Origin: Bacillota bacterium
GTDB taxonomy: Bacteria > Bacillota > Clostridia > Oscillospirales > Oscillospiraceae
DNA: 45,352 nucleotides
Assembly (NCBI GenBank): GCA_021770445.1
Contig: JAETQY010000018.1
Coordinates: forward strand, 1-45,352
Reading direction: 5' to 3'
Positions 34,984 through 43,080 of the stretch are shown piece by piece (within the stretch, counting starts at the first letter, position 1; each line of letters starts with the position of its first letter). The translations under genes and the position numbers were made by a program. A model generated the notes under the pieces. That model did no database searches. It was not told where the DNA came from and saw only the letters and a list, made by a program, of their open reading frames with translations.

Positions 34984-35613
34984 TTAATTACATATCAGAT
35001 TGCGCCACTCCAATTCAGAGATCCCCTTGGCCAGGCGGATAGAGTAGGCATATCCATCGGCCGACCAGGTCGCCAGCATATAAGTCTCTCCGCTGCCTTT
35101 CAGTGTTGCCGTCAGTGAACCGATATTGATTTCCTCCACAGCAGAGTAAGTGCCGTAATCACCGGAGTTGTTTTCTGTCCCTTTAGACTTTCGGAAGACA
35201 GCGGTCTGGCCGTCGCCGGTATAGGTGATTTCCGCCAGCTCATTCCAGTATGAGATATAGGCCGTGGATTCCACCTCAAAGGGGAGCACATTTCGTTCCT
35301 CCACATCAAAACCCACAGCGGCGGCCAGCTGTTCCAGCGTGTCAACCTCGGCTATGCCATTCACGACCGCCACATTCGGGTCATCCGGCTGGAATATACC
35401 GGTCATATGCCCGGCAACAAGTGCGCCGGCCAGCAGCACCCCAAGGCAGGCGGCAACAGACACATATTTTTTGATATTTGGCAGTGAGATGACCTTGCGC
35501 TCTGGCATGACCGCAATGTCCATGCTCTGAATATTCCCAAGGATACGGCCCCGCATCTCATCTGTGATTTCGATTCTGTCCATCACTTCATCATACCGTT
35601 TCTTCAAAGTCAT
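34984..35613 (-). CDS. Membrane-anchored anti-sigma-like protein
   Basis: A 209-residue single-pass membrane protein. A cytoplasmic N-terminal part (1-48) with EITDEMRGRILGNI precedes a helix (about 50-72); the outer part (about 80-209) resembles the DUF4367-type sensor seen on anti-sigma factors, with TYTGDGQTAVFRKSKG and ISELEWRNLI. The gene overlaps the end of the ECF sigma gene by 23 bases and has AAGGAGG 4 bases before its ATG. It is inferred to hold the sigma factor at the membrane until a signal releases it. Confidence 0.8.
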   Translation of the reverse strand: MTLKKRYDEVMDRIEITDEMRGRILGNIQSMDIAVMPERKVISLPNIKKYVSVAACLGVLLAGALVAGHMTGIFQPDDPNVAVVNGIAEVDTLEQLAAAVGFDVEERNVLPFEVESTAYISYWNELAEITYTGDGQTAVFRKSKGTENNSGDYGTYSAVEEINIGSLTATLKGSGETYMLATWSADGYAYSIRLAKGISELEWRNLICN

Positions 35614-36223
35614 ACGCCTCCTTAAGAACCGCCCTCAGCTTCTCCCGCCCTCGGTGCAGATCGGAACGGACAGTCGTCTCCTTCTTTTGCAGCAGCCGGG
35701 CAATCTGCTTTGCAGAATAGCCCTCATAGTAAAACAGGTGAATGGTCTCGCGGTAATTCTCCGGCAGCAGCTTGACGGCGTCCCAAACAAAGGACAGGTC
35801 CTCCCGGCTTTCAGCGACCAGCTCATCCTTCAGCTCGTCCGTTCTCCTGACCGAATTATAGGCAAGACGGTTTTTACTCAGGTTGCCGGCGACGCGCAGA
35901 AGCCACGCTTTTTCATGCTGCCTGGTCTCAAAGGCCGGGGCCGTTTTCAAAAACTGAACCAGCGTATCCTGCAAAACTTCTTCCGCATCACTCATGTTGT
36001 GGAGATAGGAGTAGGCATAGCGCAGGATACTGTTTCCATAGGTATCCAAGATTTCCTCCGCCCGCCTGTTGATCGCGGCGCGGCTGTTTTCTCTCTTCGC
36101 TGTCTCGTCCTGCTCTGCGGAGCCCCACGCTGAAAGGCGCTGAGCAGCGGCACAAAGCAAACGGAAAAGCCATCCGGCTGTCCAGGCCCCGGTGGGACGG
36201 TTATAAGTAAGGCATAGTTCCAC
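35591..36223 (-). CDS. ECF-type RNA polymerase sigma factor
   Basis: A 210-residue extracytoplasmic-function sigma factor. Region 2 (about 52-120) shows ILRYAYSYLHNMSDAEEVLQDTLVQFL and KAWLLRVAGNLSKNRL; region 4 (about 150-200) has LPENYRETIHLFYYEGYSAKQIARLLQKKETTVRSDLHRGREKLR. GTG 36223 is the only usable start upstream of region 2, making the N-terminus about 40 residues longer than usual and not obviously part of the fold. It is preceded by the stalk-domain gene and overlaps the anti-sigma gene. A promoter of ECF type lies upstream of the whole operon, which suggests autoregulation. Confidence 0.92.
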   Translation of the reverse strand: MELCLTYNRPTGAWTAGWLFRLLCAAAQRLSAWGSAEQDETAKRENSRAAINRRAEEILDTYGNSILRYAYSYLHNMSDAEEVLQDTLVQFLKTAPAFETRQHEKAWLLRVAGNLSKNRLAYNSVRRTDELKDELVAESREDLSFVWDAVKLLPENYRETIHLFYYEGYSAKQIARLLQKKETTVRSDLHRGREKLRAVLKEAYDFEETV

Positions 36224-36288
36224 GGCGTTATCCCCCCCAAGAGAGCGGGCGAGCCCCCGCCCTCCTTATCTCTCTTACTGAACTGCGG

Positions 36289-36819
36289 TTACATATCCTT
36301 ATCCTTGCCCAGCGGGTCGGTGTCCAGGGAAATAATTCCGTTCTCCATGGTCACCGCACCTTGCTGGCTGCCCAGCAGGGCGTCAAACAGGCCCAAGGAG
36401 ACATAAGTGGTGCCATTGGCCACATAGGGAGGGACGCCAAGGGAGAACGGGGCGGACATACCTACCAGATCGGAGTTGCTGGTGGTCACCTGATACAGAT
36501 CCTGTCCGACAATAACCGTGCTGTGCATAACCCCGTTGTCCAGCAGGATAGAGCCGTCTCCATTCCAGGTAACGGTAAAGCCCAGCTTTTCCGCCACGGC
36601 CCGGAGGGGCACCATGACGCAGGCCCGCACATCAGTGTCCTTCCCGTCGATGCGGAGGATATAGCCGGGCTGGGCCTTCTCCTCCGGTCCAGGAGCGACA
36701 ACCGCGGGGGTGGTCTCAGTGGGCGGGGGAGAAATGACCATAGGCCCCGCCGCAAAAGCGGTGGCGGACAGAGAAAGTGCCATTGCGGCGCAAAGGGCAG
36801 ATGCAATCAATTTTTTTAT
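36289..36819 (-). CDS. Secreted stalk-domain (copper amine oxidase N-terminal-like) protein, ATA start
   Basis: A secreted protein of about 176 residues. Residues after the start read KKLIASALCAAMALSLSATAFAA, a perfect signal peptide, but the codon in the start position (36819-36817) is ATA, 9 bases after GGAGG. The next candidate, TTG 36810, would lose both lysines and sits 18 bases from GGAGG. The mature protein has a proline-rich segment and a stalk domain with VMVPLRAVAEKLGFTVTWNGDGSILLDNG, the copper amine oxidase N-terminal-like motif of cell-surface proteins. It heads the ECF sigma/anti-sigma operon and may be the surface partner or a regulated product. Confidence 0.8.
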   Translation of the reverse strand: MKKLIASALCAAMALSLSATAFAAGPMVISPPPTETTPAVVAPGPEEKAQPGYILRIDGKDTDVRACVMVPLRAVAEKLGFTVTWNGDGSILLDNGVMHSTVIVGQDLYQVTTSNSDLVGMSAPFSLGVPPYVANGTTYVSLGLFDALLGSQQGAVTMENGIISLDTDPLGKDKDM

Positions 36820-36873
36820 GGTAGAATACCTCCAAATTCAAATTTTGAGCGGTTCTCTTGCCGTTCTGCCCTA

Positions 36874-36902
36874 TATACAGGTGAGGGCAGGAAAATGTTG
36901 CA
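36874..36902 (-). promoter_or_regulatory. ECF-type promoter candidate
   Basis: On the minus strand TGCAAC (36902-36897) followed by ATTTTCC, a 17-base spacer in total, then TGTATA (36879-36874). The AAC with following T-tract is the usual -35 form of ECF sigma promoters. It is about 55 bases before the stalk-protein start. Confidence 0.55.
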
Positions 36903-36965
36903 TCGTTGAGAAAAATTCTTTCTGTATACTGACACCCCTCAGAGCCATGAAGCGGTTTGACCTGC

Positions 36966-36993
36966 AAAAAAGACAGCGCGGCTCCAGCCGCGC
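36966..36993 (-). terminator. Terminator of the CofE-like gene
   Basis: On the minus strand GCGCGGC (36993-36987) and GCCGCGC (36982-36976) with loop TGGA, then TGTC and six T ending at 36966. A second hairpin (TGCCCCG-CCT-CGGGGCA, 37021-37037) lies between it and the gene. Confidence 0.8.
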
Positions 36994-37074
36994 CATCTCA
37001 ATCAAATCAATTCACCTATATGCCCCGCCTCGGGGCACTCCTTATTATGGCGTGTACCCGAGGCCACGCTGTTT

Positions 37075-38268
37075 TTACTCTGTGGTGTAGTTGTCGAAAT
37101 AGCCCTGGATAAAGACTACCGGGGTGCCCTTGTCACCGGAACCGGAGGTCAGGTCGCACAGGGAGCCGATCAGGTCGGTGAGGCGGCGGGGGGTGGTACC
37201 CTCGGACACCATCTGGCCCACCAGGTCCCCGTCCTTCTTGTGGATACGGTCCTTGATGGCCTCCTTCAGCGCCTCGCCGGACAAGTGGGCAAAGTCGTTG
37301 TCGGCCAGATACTTCAGCTTCAGCTCATTGGGGGTGCCCTCCAGGCCGGCGGTGTAGGCCGGGGAGACCACCGGGTCAGCCAGCTCCCAGATCTTGCCCA
37401 CCGGGTCCTTGAAGGCGCCGTCGCCGTAGACCATGACCTCCACGTGCTTGCCGGTCTCCTGGAGGAGTTTCTTCTGGATGGCCTCCACCAGCCCCTGACA
37501 GTCCCGGGGAAAGAGCTTCACCTGGTCCTCAGTGGACTTGTTGGAGCCCAGCAGGCCGTACTTCTCGTTGCAGCCGCTGCCGTTCACCGGGGCGTTGAGG
37601 ATCTCGTCCAGACCGAAGACCCGCGACCCTCCCGCGGCCTTGAGCAGCCGCTTGGTGCGGGCTCTGGTGTGGATGTCGCAGCACAGCACGTCCTTGGTGT
37701 AGGGCAGGATGGCCCGGGGATCGTTGGCAAAGATGATCTCCACCTCCGCCCCGCAGCCCTGGATCAGCTCCTGGTAGTAGGCCACATAGTCCACGCCGGT
37801 AAAGGGGTGCTTCTCATAGCCGAAGAGCTCCCTGTACCGCTCCAGGGTGAGCACGTCCTTGTAGGGGTCCACCCCCTTCTCGTCCACCGCGTCCAGGCTG
37901 ATGAGGTGGTTGCCCACCTCGTCGGAGGGGTAGCTGAGCATGAGGACGATCTTCTTCGCCCCCTTGGCGATGCCCCGCAGGCAGATGGCGAAGCGGTTGC
38001 GGCTGAGGATGGGGAAGATCACCCCCACCGTGCCGCCGCCCAGCTTGGCCTTCACGTCGGCGGCGATGTCGTCCACGGAGGCGTAGTTGCCCTGGGCCCG
38101 GGCCACGATGGCCTCGGTCATGGCCACGATATCCCGGTCCCGGATCGTGAATCCGTCCTCCTTCGCGGCCTCCAGCAGGGAGCTGGTGACGATCTCCACC
38201 AGATCGTCTCCGCTGCGGATGATGGGGGTGCGGATGCCCCGGGAAACGGTACCGACCATACGGCTCAT
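37075..38268 (-). CDS. CofE-like F420-0:L-glutamate ligase domain protein
   Basis: A 397-residue protein of the coenzyme F420-0:gamma-glutamyl ligase family (PF01996). It has SGDDLVEIVTSSLLEAAKEDGFTIRDRDIVAMTEAIVARAQGN-like N-terminal sequence (in parts), LSRNRFAICLRGIAKGA, SNKSTEDQVKLFPRDCQG and MVYGDGAFKDPVGKIWELADP, a nucleotide and metal-site region. True CofE adds glutamate to F420 in methanogens and actinobacteria. No other F420 gene is in view, and gut clostridia are not known to make F420, so the acceptor is probably different. Start ATG 38268 follows AAGGAG at 9 bases; ATG 38259 is also possible. Confidence 0.85.
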   Translation of the reverse strand: MSRMVGTVSRGIRTPIIRSGDDLVEIVTSSLLEAAKEDGFTIRDRDIVAMTEAIVARAQGNYASVDDIAADVKAKLGGGTVGVIFPILSRNRFAICLRGIAKGAKKIVLMLSYPSDEVGNHLISLDAVDEKGVDPYKDVLTLERYRELFGYEKHPFTGVDYVAYYQELIQGCGAEVEIIFANDPRAILPYTKDVLCCDIHTRARTKRLLKAAGGSRVFGLDEILNAPVNGSGCNEKYGLLGSNKSTEDQVKLFPRDCQGLVEAIQKKLLQETGKHVEVMVYGDGAFKDPVGKIWELADPVVSPAYTAGLEGTPNELKLKYLADNDFAHLSGEALKEAIKDRIHKKDGDLVGQMVSEGTTPRRLTDLIGSLCDLTSGSGDKGTPVVFIQGYFDNYTTE

Positions 38269-38290
38269 AAAGGAACACTCCTTGTTTTTA

Positions 38291-38321
38291 TAGCATAGTG
38301 GAAATTCTCTCCACAATGCTA
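38291..38321 (-). promoter_or_regulatory. Inverted repeat and promoter before the CofE-like gene
   Basis: TAGCATaGTGGA at 38291-38302 and TCCACaATGCTA at 38310-38321 match in 11 of 12 positions around a 7-base centre. On the minus strand it contains TTGTGG, an 18-base spacer and TATAAA, so a regulator bound here would block the promoter. Confidence 0.5.
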
Positions 38322-38359
38322 TATAATATCACGATTTCTGCCGGTTGTAAATAAATTTT

Positions 38360-38662
38360 TCACTCCACCCCAAAGGACGCGATGGCGTCCCGCATGTTTC
38401 GCCAGTCGTCTTTCAGCTCCTCCAGCCGCTCCTGGCCCGCCGGGGTGAGCAGGTAGTATTTCCGGTCCGGCCCTCCGCCGCCGGGGGCCATGTACCACTC
38501 GGTGTATTTCTCCTTGCCCAGCCCCCGGAGCAGGGCGTAGATGGCGCTCTCCTGGGTGTCCGGGAAGGCGGCGCGCAGGGGGGTGAGCACCTCGTAGCCG
38601 TATTTGTCCCCCTGGGAGAGGAGCTGGAGCAGGCACAGCTCCAACAGGTCCTTCTTCAGCAC
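38360..38662 (-). CDS. PadR family transcriptional regulator
   Basis: A 100-residue winged-helix repressor. It starts LKKDLLELCLLQLLSQGDKYGYEVL, has an ESAIYALLRGLGKEKYTEWY region and the typical wing GGGGPDRKYYLLTPAGQERL, then a dimerisation helix. GTG 38662 is the start and overlaps the end of the DUF1700-like gene by 7 bases. Genes of this type are commonly paired, with the membrane partner usually second; here the partner comes first. A symmetrical site at 39520-39547 fits autoregulation. Confidence 0.92.
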   Translation of the reverse strand: MLKKDLLELCLLQLLSQGDKYGYEVLTPLRAAFPDTQESAIYALLRGLGKEKYTEWYMAPGGGGPDRKYYLLTPAGQERLEELKDDWRNMRDAIASFGVE

Positions 38663-39474
38663 AGGGCCACCCCCGTTCCGATGAGGCCCGCCGCCCCGAT
38701 GGGGATTAGGCGGGCAAACAGGTAGGACCGGATCATATCTGCGGTGGGGTAGTCCAAATTTATGCCCTTAAAATTGAAGGTCACAAACCCGATCATCGCC
38801 GCCACCGTGACGCCCAGAATGTACAGGGCCAGCCAGCGGCGGTCGTAGCACTTGGCCAGCACCAGCCCGGCGAAGGCGGCCAGGGCGGAAAGCGTCCCCA
38901 CATACATCATTGCCGTGATGACCAGATACACCTGCTGTCTATACTGCCAGGTGTTCACCGATACCTGCTCGTATATCAGCGCCCCGGTTACGTCCCAAAT
39001 TCCGTACATCACCCCGCACCCGGCGATCAGCACAACGGCCAGAGCCAGCACCAGCCGTTTGGACAGCGGCCCGTTCTTCTGCCCGTGCCGCCGGAACCAG
39101 TACAGGGACAGCACCAGCCCCACCACCATAACCCAAACGGGATACCACCACTCCTCGGCAAAGCTGAATTGGATACTGGTCATTCCCATCCAGGCCCACT
39201 TGGCCAGCAGGAACAGCCCGAAGGCCAGCACGGCGAATATTTTCAGCCAGCGGCGGTAGGTCTTTACGTCGGTGAGCAGATGGGCCGCCTGGACGGGCTC
39301 GCCCAGCTCCTCCACCAGCTTGCTTTCGTCCCGCTCCGCCTGAAAGACCAGCTCCCGGTAGTCGGCGATGGCCTCCTCCGACTCCTGGGGCGGCAGCCGC
39401 CACCGCGCCGCCCGGCTGAACTTTTTCAGGTACTGCTCACGGGTCAGCGTCTTTTTTGTCTTTGTTCGGTCCAT
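38656..39474 (-). CDS. DUF1700-like membrane protein, PadR partner
   Basis: A 272-residue membrane protein. The cytoplasmic N-terminal part (1-75) has the DUF1700 pattern EQYLKKFSRAARWRLPPQESEEAIADYRELV and EELGEPVQAA; the rest contains six to seven predicted helices. AAGGAGGATG precedes ATG 39474. DUF1700 proteins often sit beside PadR regulators and may sense membrane stress. It is the first gene of the two-gene operon. Confidence 0.82.
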   Translation of the reverse strand: MDRTKTKKTLTREQYLKKFSRAARWRLPPQESEEAIADYRELVFQAERDESKLVEELGEPVQAAHLLTDVKTYRRWLKIFAVLAFGLFLLAKWAWMGMTSIQFSFAEEWWYPVWVMVVGLVLSLYWFRRHGQKNGPLSKRLVLALAVVLIAGCGVMYGIWDVTGALIYEQVSVNTWQYRQQVYLVITAMMYVGTLSALAAFAGLVLAKCYDRRWLALYILGVTVAAMIGFVTFNFKGINLDYPTADMIRSYLFARLIPIGAAGLIGTGVALC

Positions 39475-39519
39475 TTCAGCATCCTCCTTGTCACTGACAA
39501 AAATTCAGTATTATAAAAA

Positions 39520-39547
39520 ATATACTACTGTTAAATTTATAGTATAT
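39520..39547 (-). promoter_or_regulatory. PadR-like operator
   Basis: ATATACTA at 39520-39527 and TAGTATAT at 39540-39547 are perfect inverted repeats with a 12-base centre. TAGTAT-type symmetrical sites are usual for PadR proteins. A TATAAT on the minus strand (39515-39510) adjoins it, so it should control the DUF1700-PadR promoter. Confidence 0.6.
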
Positions 39548-39576
39548 CTCCGCAAGGATTTTGTCAAGAGAAGTTT

Positions 39577-39605
39577 TTGACGGTATGGAAAATTTATGGT
39601 ATGCT
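39577..39605 (+). promoter_or_regulatory. Promoter of the aldehyde dehydrogenase gene
   Basis: TTGACG at 39577-39582, a 17-base spacer and TATGCT at 39600-39605. The ribosome binding site AAAGGAGG at 39611-39618 lies almost at the predicted start of transcription, giving a very short leader. Confidence 0.65.
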
Positions 39606-39626
39606 CAAGGAAAGGAGGGACCTTCT

Positions 39627-40994
39627 ATGGACATTCAAGCCCTTGTGACGGCCCAGCGGGCTCATTTCAATACCGGGGCCACCCTGCCCCTGTCCGCCCG
39701 CAAGGCGGCCCTGAAGCGGCTGAGAGCGGCCATTAAGGCCCGGGAAGGGGACATCAGCGCCGCCCTCAAGGCCGACCTGAACAAGTCCCCTACCGAGAGC
39801 TATATGTGCGAGGTGGGGCTCACCCTGTCCGAGCTGTCCTTTGTGGAGAAGCACCTCCCCGGCTGGATGGGGGACCGGCCCCACCTCACCCCCCTGGCCC
39901 AGTTCCCCGCCCGGAGCTTCACCGTCCGGGAGCCCTACGGGGTGGCGCTCATCATGTCCCCCTGGAACTACCCCTTCCTGCTCACCATGGAGCCCCTGAT
40001 CGGGGCCATCGCCGCCGGCAACTGCGCCGTGGTGAAGCCCTCCGCCTACTCCCCCGCCGCATCGGCGGTGGTCCGGGACATTGTGGCGGAGTGCTTCCCG
40101 CCGGAATTTGTGTCGGTGGTGGAGGGCGGGCGAGCGGAAAATCAGACCCTCCTGGACCAGAAATTCGACTACATCTTCTTCACCGGCGGGGTGGAGGTGG
40201 GCAGGGAGGTCATGGCCAAGGCGGCCAAACACCTCACCCCGGTCACCCTGGAGCTGGGGGGCAAGAGCCCCTGCATCGTGGACAAAACCGCTAAGCTGGA
40301 CCTGGCCGCCAAGCGGCTGGTTTTCGGCAAGCTGCTCAACTGCGGCCAGACCTGCGTGGCCCCGGACTACCTGCTCATCGACCGGCGGGTGAAGGACCGC
40401 TTCCTGGCCTATGTGCGCAAGTGGGTGGCCGTCCAGTACGGAGACGCCCTGGACAACCAGGGCTATGTCCGCATGGTCAATGAAAAGCACTTCCACCGGG
40501 TGATGGGCCTCATCGACCCGTCCAAGGTGGTCTTTGGGGGCAAGGGTGATCCGGAGAGCCTGAAGATCCAGCCCACCGTGCTGGACAGCGTGTCCCCCGA
40601 CGACCCGGTCATGCAAGAGGAAATTTTCGGCCCGGTGCTCCCTGTCCTCACCTTCGACCGTGTGGAGGAGGCAGTCGCTTTTGTCAACGCCCGGCCCCAT
40701 CCCCTGGCCCTCTACCTGTTCTCTCAGGACAAAAAGGTACGGGAGCTGTTCCTCCGCCGGGCCTCCTTTGGCGGCGGCTGCGTCAACGACACCATCATCC
40801 ACCTGGCCACCAGCCGCATGCCCTTCGGCGGCGTGGGCAGCAGCGGCATGGGCGGCTACCACGGCAAGGACAGCTTCGACACCTTCTCCCACCGGAAGAG
40901 CATCGTAGAGAAGTCCACTCTGGTGGACCTGCCCGTCCGGTACGCCCCCTATACCCCCATAAAGGACAGGCTGCTGCGGCTGTTTCTGCGATGA
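39627..40994 (+). CDS. Aldehyde dehydrogenase, ALDH3-like
   Basis: A 455-residue NAD(P)-dependent aldehyde dehydrogenase of the class 3 / YwdH type. It has SPWNYPFLLTMEPLIGA (about 111-127), the glutamate E209 in LELGGKSP, the catalytic C243 in NCGQTCVAPDY, and EEIFGPVLPVLTF. The length, slightly short, and the C-terminal end RLLRLFLR fit class 3 enzymes, which use fatty and aromatic aldehydes. Start ATG 39627 follows AAAGGAGGGA. Confidence 0.95.
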   Translation: MDIQALVTAQRAHFNTGATLPLSARKAALKRLRAAIKAREGDISAALKADLNKSPTESYMCEVGLTLSELSFVEKHLPGWMGDRPHLTPLAQFPARSFTVREPYGVALIMSPWNYPFLLTMEPLIGAIAAGNCAVVKPSAYSPAASAVVRDIVAECFPPEFVSVVEGGRAENQTLLDQKFDYIFFTGGVEVGREVMAKAAKHLTPVTLELGGKSPCIVDKTAKLDLAAKRLVFGKLLNCGQTCVAPDYLLIDRRVKDRFLAYVRKWVAVQYGDALDNQGYVRMVNEKHFHRVMGLIDPSKVVFGGKGDPESLKIQPTVLDSVSPDDPVMQEEIFGPVLPVLTFDRVEEAVAFVNARPHPLALYLFSQDKKVRELFLRRASFGGGCVNDTIIHLATSRMPFGGVGSSGMGGYHGKDSFDTFSHRKSIVEKSTLVDLPVRYAPYTPIKDRLLRLFLR

Positions 40995-41000
40995 TAAAGA

Positions 41001-41025
41001 GCCGTCCCGCCAAAAGCGGAACGGC
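41001..41025. terminator. Terminator between convergent genes
   Basis: GCCGTcCCGC at 41001-41010 and GCGGaACGGC at 41016-41025 pair with one mismatch around CAAAA. It stands 6 bases after the aldehyde dehydrogenase stop and 20 bases after the comFB stop on the other strand, where TCTTTAT follows. Confidence 0.7.
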
Positions 41026-41045
41026 CCTGTGTGGGCATATCTGTA

Positions 41046-41321
41046 TTACTCCCGTCCGTGGCGGGGGTTGCTCTTCACCATGATGGCCGCCTCGCTAATG
41101 GCAGCGACCACGTCGGCCCGGGACTGTAGTTCATAGCTCTGCAGCTTGACCATCAGCCTGCCCTGCCGGGTGGCCACATAGTGGGGCTTCAGGTTGTTCA
41201 GGGTCCAGGCGGCCACATCCGACCTACATGCGTCGCAGGTACAGCAGCCGGCCCCCTCCAGCACCACATCCAAATTCTGCATTACAAAATCTTCCATCAG
41301 GTTTCTGATTTCTACGGCCAT
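41046..41321 (-). CDS. comFB: Late competence protein ComFB family
   Basis: A 91-residue ComFB-family protein. It shows EIRNLMEDFVMQNLDVVLEG, the cysteine cluster CCTCDACRSDVAAWTLNNLKPHYVAT and a short helical tail. In Bacillus comFB lies in the comF operon; in other bacteria the family binds c-di-nucleotides or metal, and its role is not settled. AGGAGGAAATAAAG precedes ATG 41321. No comFA or comFC is adjacent here. Confidence 0.85.
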   Translation of the reverse strand: MAVEIRNLMEDFVMQNLDVVLEGAGCCTCDACRSDVAAWTLNNLKPHYVATRQGRLMVKLQSYELQSRADVVAAISEAAIMVKSNPRHGRE

Positions 41322-41486
41322 CTTTATTTCCTCCTAATGATCTCTATTTGCTCGTCCGCCTTTTCCTATTATATTTCTTTCCCCGCCAAAATACAATCCT
41401 TATTTTTTACTTTTCTGTTCTCCCCTCAACTATGGCGGAGCGGCCATTAAAAAAGCATACTGCGCATAAAGATTTTATAAAGAGGC

Positions 41487-41515
41487 TGGGCAAGTCCCCC
41501 TGCCTCCGGTATAAT
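41487..41515 (+). promoter_or_regulatory. Promoter of the DUF1538-PII operon
   Basis: TGGGCA at 41487-41492, a 17-base spacer and TATAAT at 41510-41515; AGAGGAG at 41530-41536 follows. Confidence 0.6.
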
Positions 41516-41545
41516 GGACTTATCAAGCAGAGAGGAGCCGGGCCA

Positions 41546-43066
41546 TTGCGTTTGAACAAACAGCTTAAAGAAAAAATACAGGAATCCATGGCGTCGGTGC
41601 TCCCCATCACGGCCATTGTCTTTCTCCTGTCCATCACCATCGCCCCTCTGGACCCGGGCACGCTGGTGCTGTTCCTCTTCGGCGCCATCCTGCTGGTGGG
41701 CGGTATGGGGCTGTTCACCCTGGGGGTGGATATGTCCATGATCCCTATGGGAGAAGGAGTCGGGGTCACGGTGAGTAAGAGCAAACACCTGCTCATCCCC
41801 GTCGTGGTCTACTTTCTGCTGGGCGTGCTCACCACCATGGCCGAGCCCGACCTGACGGTGCTGGCTAACCAGGTGCCCGCCATTGACAACATGGTGCTTA
41901 TCCTCACCGTTGCGGTGGGGGTGGGGCTGTTCCTGGTGGCGGCCACCTGGCGCATCCAGCGGGGTATCCCCCTGCGTAGGCTGCTGCTGATCTTCTATTT
42001 TATCGTCTTCGCTCTGGCCGCCGCCGCCCCGGGGAACTTCATCCCCGTCTCCTTCGACTCGGGAGGCGTCACCACTGGGCCCATCACCGTCCCTTTTATC
42101 ATGTCCCTGGGTCTGGGCATCGCCTCCACCCGCAGCGACAAGAACTCCGCCAGCGACAGCTTCGGCCTGATCTCCCTGTGCTCCATTGGGCCCATTCTGT
42201 GTGTGCTGGTGCTAGGCATCATCTATCAGCCCCAGGAGGCCGCCTCCCACCTGAGCGTCATCCCCAGCATACCCGATACCGCACGGGCCGCCCGCTACTT
42301 CACCCAGTCCTTCCCCACCTACCTGGGGGAGGTGGCCAAGGCCCTCCTGCCCATCGCCGGGCTGTTCCTGGTCTTTCAGATCATCACCCGCCGCTTCAAG
42401 CGGGGCCAGCTCATGCGCATCAGCACCGGCCTGCTGTATACATATATCGGCCTGGTCCTCTTCCTGTGCGGGGTAAATGTGGGCTTCATGCCTGCCGGCC
42501 AGCTCATCGGCGCCACCATCGCCTCCGGCGCCTCCAAGTGGCTGCTCATCCCCATCGGTATGCTCATCGGCTACTACATCGTCAAGGCGGAGCCCGCCGT
42601 GGCCGTCCTCACCAAGCAGGTGGAGGAGATCTCCAACGGCTCCATCTCCCACAAGGCCATGGGACTGGCCCTGTCCATCGGCGTGTGCGTCTCGGTGGGG
42701 CTGGCCATGGTGCGGGTGCTCACTGGCCTGAACATCTTCTGGCTGCTCATCCCCGGCTACGCCATCTCCCTGGGGCTGACCTTCGTGGTACCCAGCATTT
42801 TCACCGGCATTGCCTTTGACTCGGGCGGCGTGGCCAGCGGCCCCATGACAGCCACCTTCCTGCTTCCCTTTGCCCAGGGGGCCTGTCACGCCCTAGGGGG
42901 CAATATGATGACTGATGCCTTCGGCATCGTGGCCATGGTGGCCATGACGCCGCTGGTGACCATCCAGGTCATGGGCCTGTCCAGCATCCTGCGCCACAAG
43001 CTGGCCCGCCGCCGCCTGCGCTCCCGCATGGAGCAGGTGGAGGACGCGGTCCTCTACTTTGACTGA
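41546..43066 (+). CDS. DUF1538 membrane protein, candidate transporter
   Basis: A 506-residue polytopic membrane protein with about 12 helices. It consists of two DUF1538 repeats; each carries a near-identical signature, SFDSGGVTTGPITVPF in the first half and AFDSGGVASGPMTATF in the second, plus a following D-rich loop (DKNSASDSFGL and GGNMMTDAFG). This inverted or tandem repeat plan is typical of ion or solute carriers. TTG 41546 is the start: AGAGGAG is 9 bases upstream, a promoter lies just before it, and the product then begins LRLNKQLKEKIQESM. The PII-like gene follows 14 bases later, pointing to post-translational control. The substrate is unknown. Confidence 0.88.
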   Translation: MRLNKQLKEKIQESMASVLPITAIVFLLSITIAPLDPGTLVLFLFGAILLVGGMGLFTLGVDMSMIPMGEGVGVTVSKSKHLLIPVVVYFLLGVLTTMAEPDLTVLANQVPAIDNMVLILTVAVGVGLFLVAATWRIQRGIPLRRLLLIFYFIVFALAAAAPGNFIPVSFDSGGVTTGPITVPFIMSLGLGIASTRSDKNSASDSFGLISLCSIGPILCVLVLGIIYQPQEAASHLSVIPSIPDTARAARYFTQSFPTYLGEVAKALLPIAGLFLVFQIITRRFKRGQLMRISTGLLYTYIGLVLFLCGVNVGFMPAGQLIGATIASGASKWLLIPIGMLIGYYIVKAEPAVAVLTKQVEEISNGSISHKAMGLALSIGVCVSVGLAMVRVLTGLNIFWLLIPGYAISLGLTFVVPSIFTGIAFDSGGVASGPMTATFLLPFAQGACHALGGNMMTDAFGIVAMVAMTPLVTIQVMGLSSILRHKLARRRLRSRMEQVEDAVLYFD

Positions 43067-43080
43067 GAGGAGAAGCCGAC

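Noticed and set aside
37075..38268. Coenzyme F420 biosynthesis
   Set aside because: One CofE-family gene without other F420 genes does not support the pathway.
39594..40892. Long minus-strand open frame opposite the aldehyde dehydrogenase
   Set aside because: Low-complexity shadow of a GC-biased gene; the plus strand has catalytic residues, promoter and ribosome binding site.
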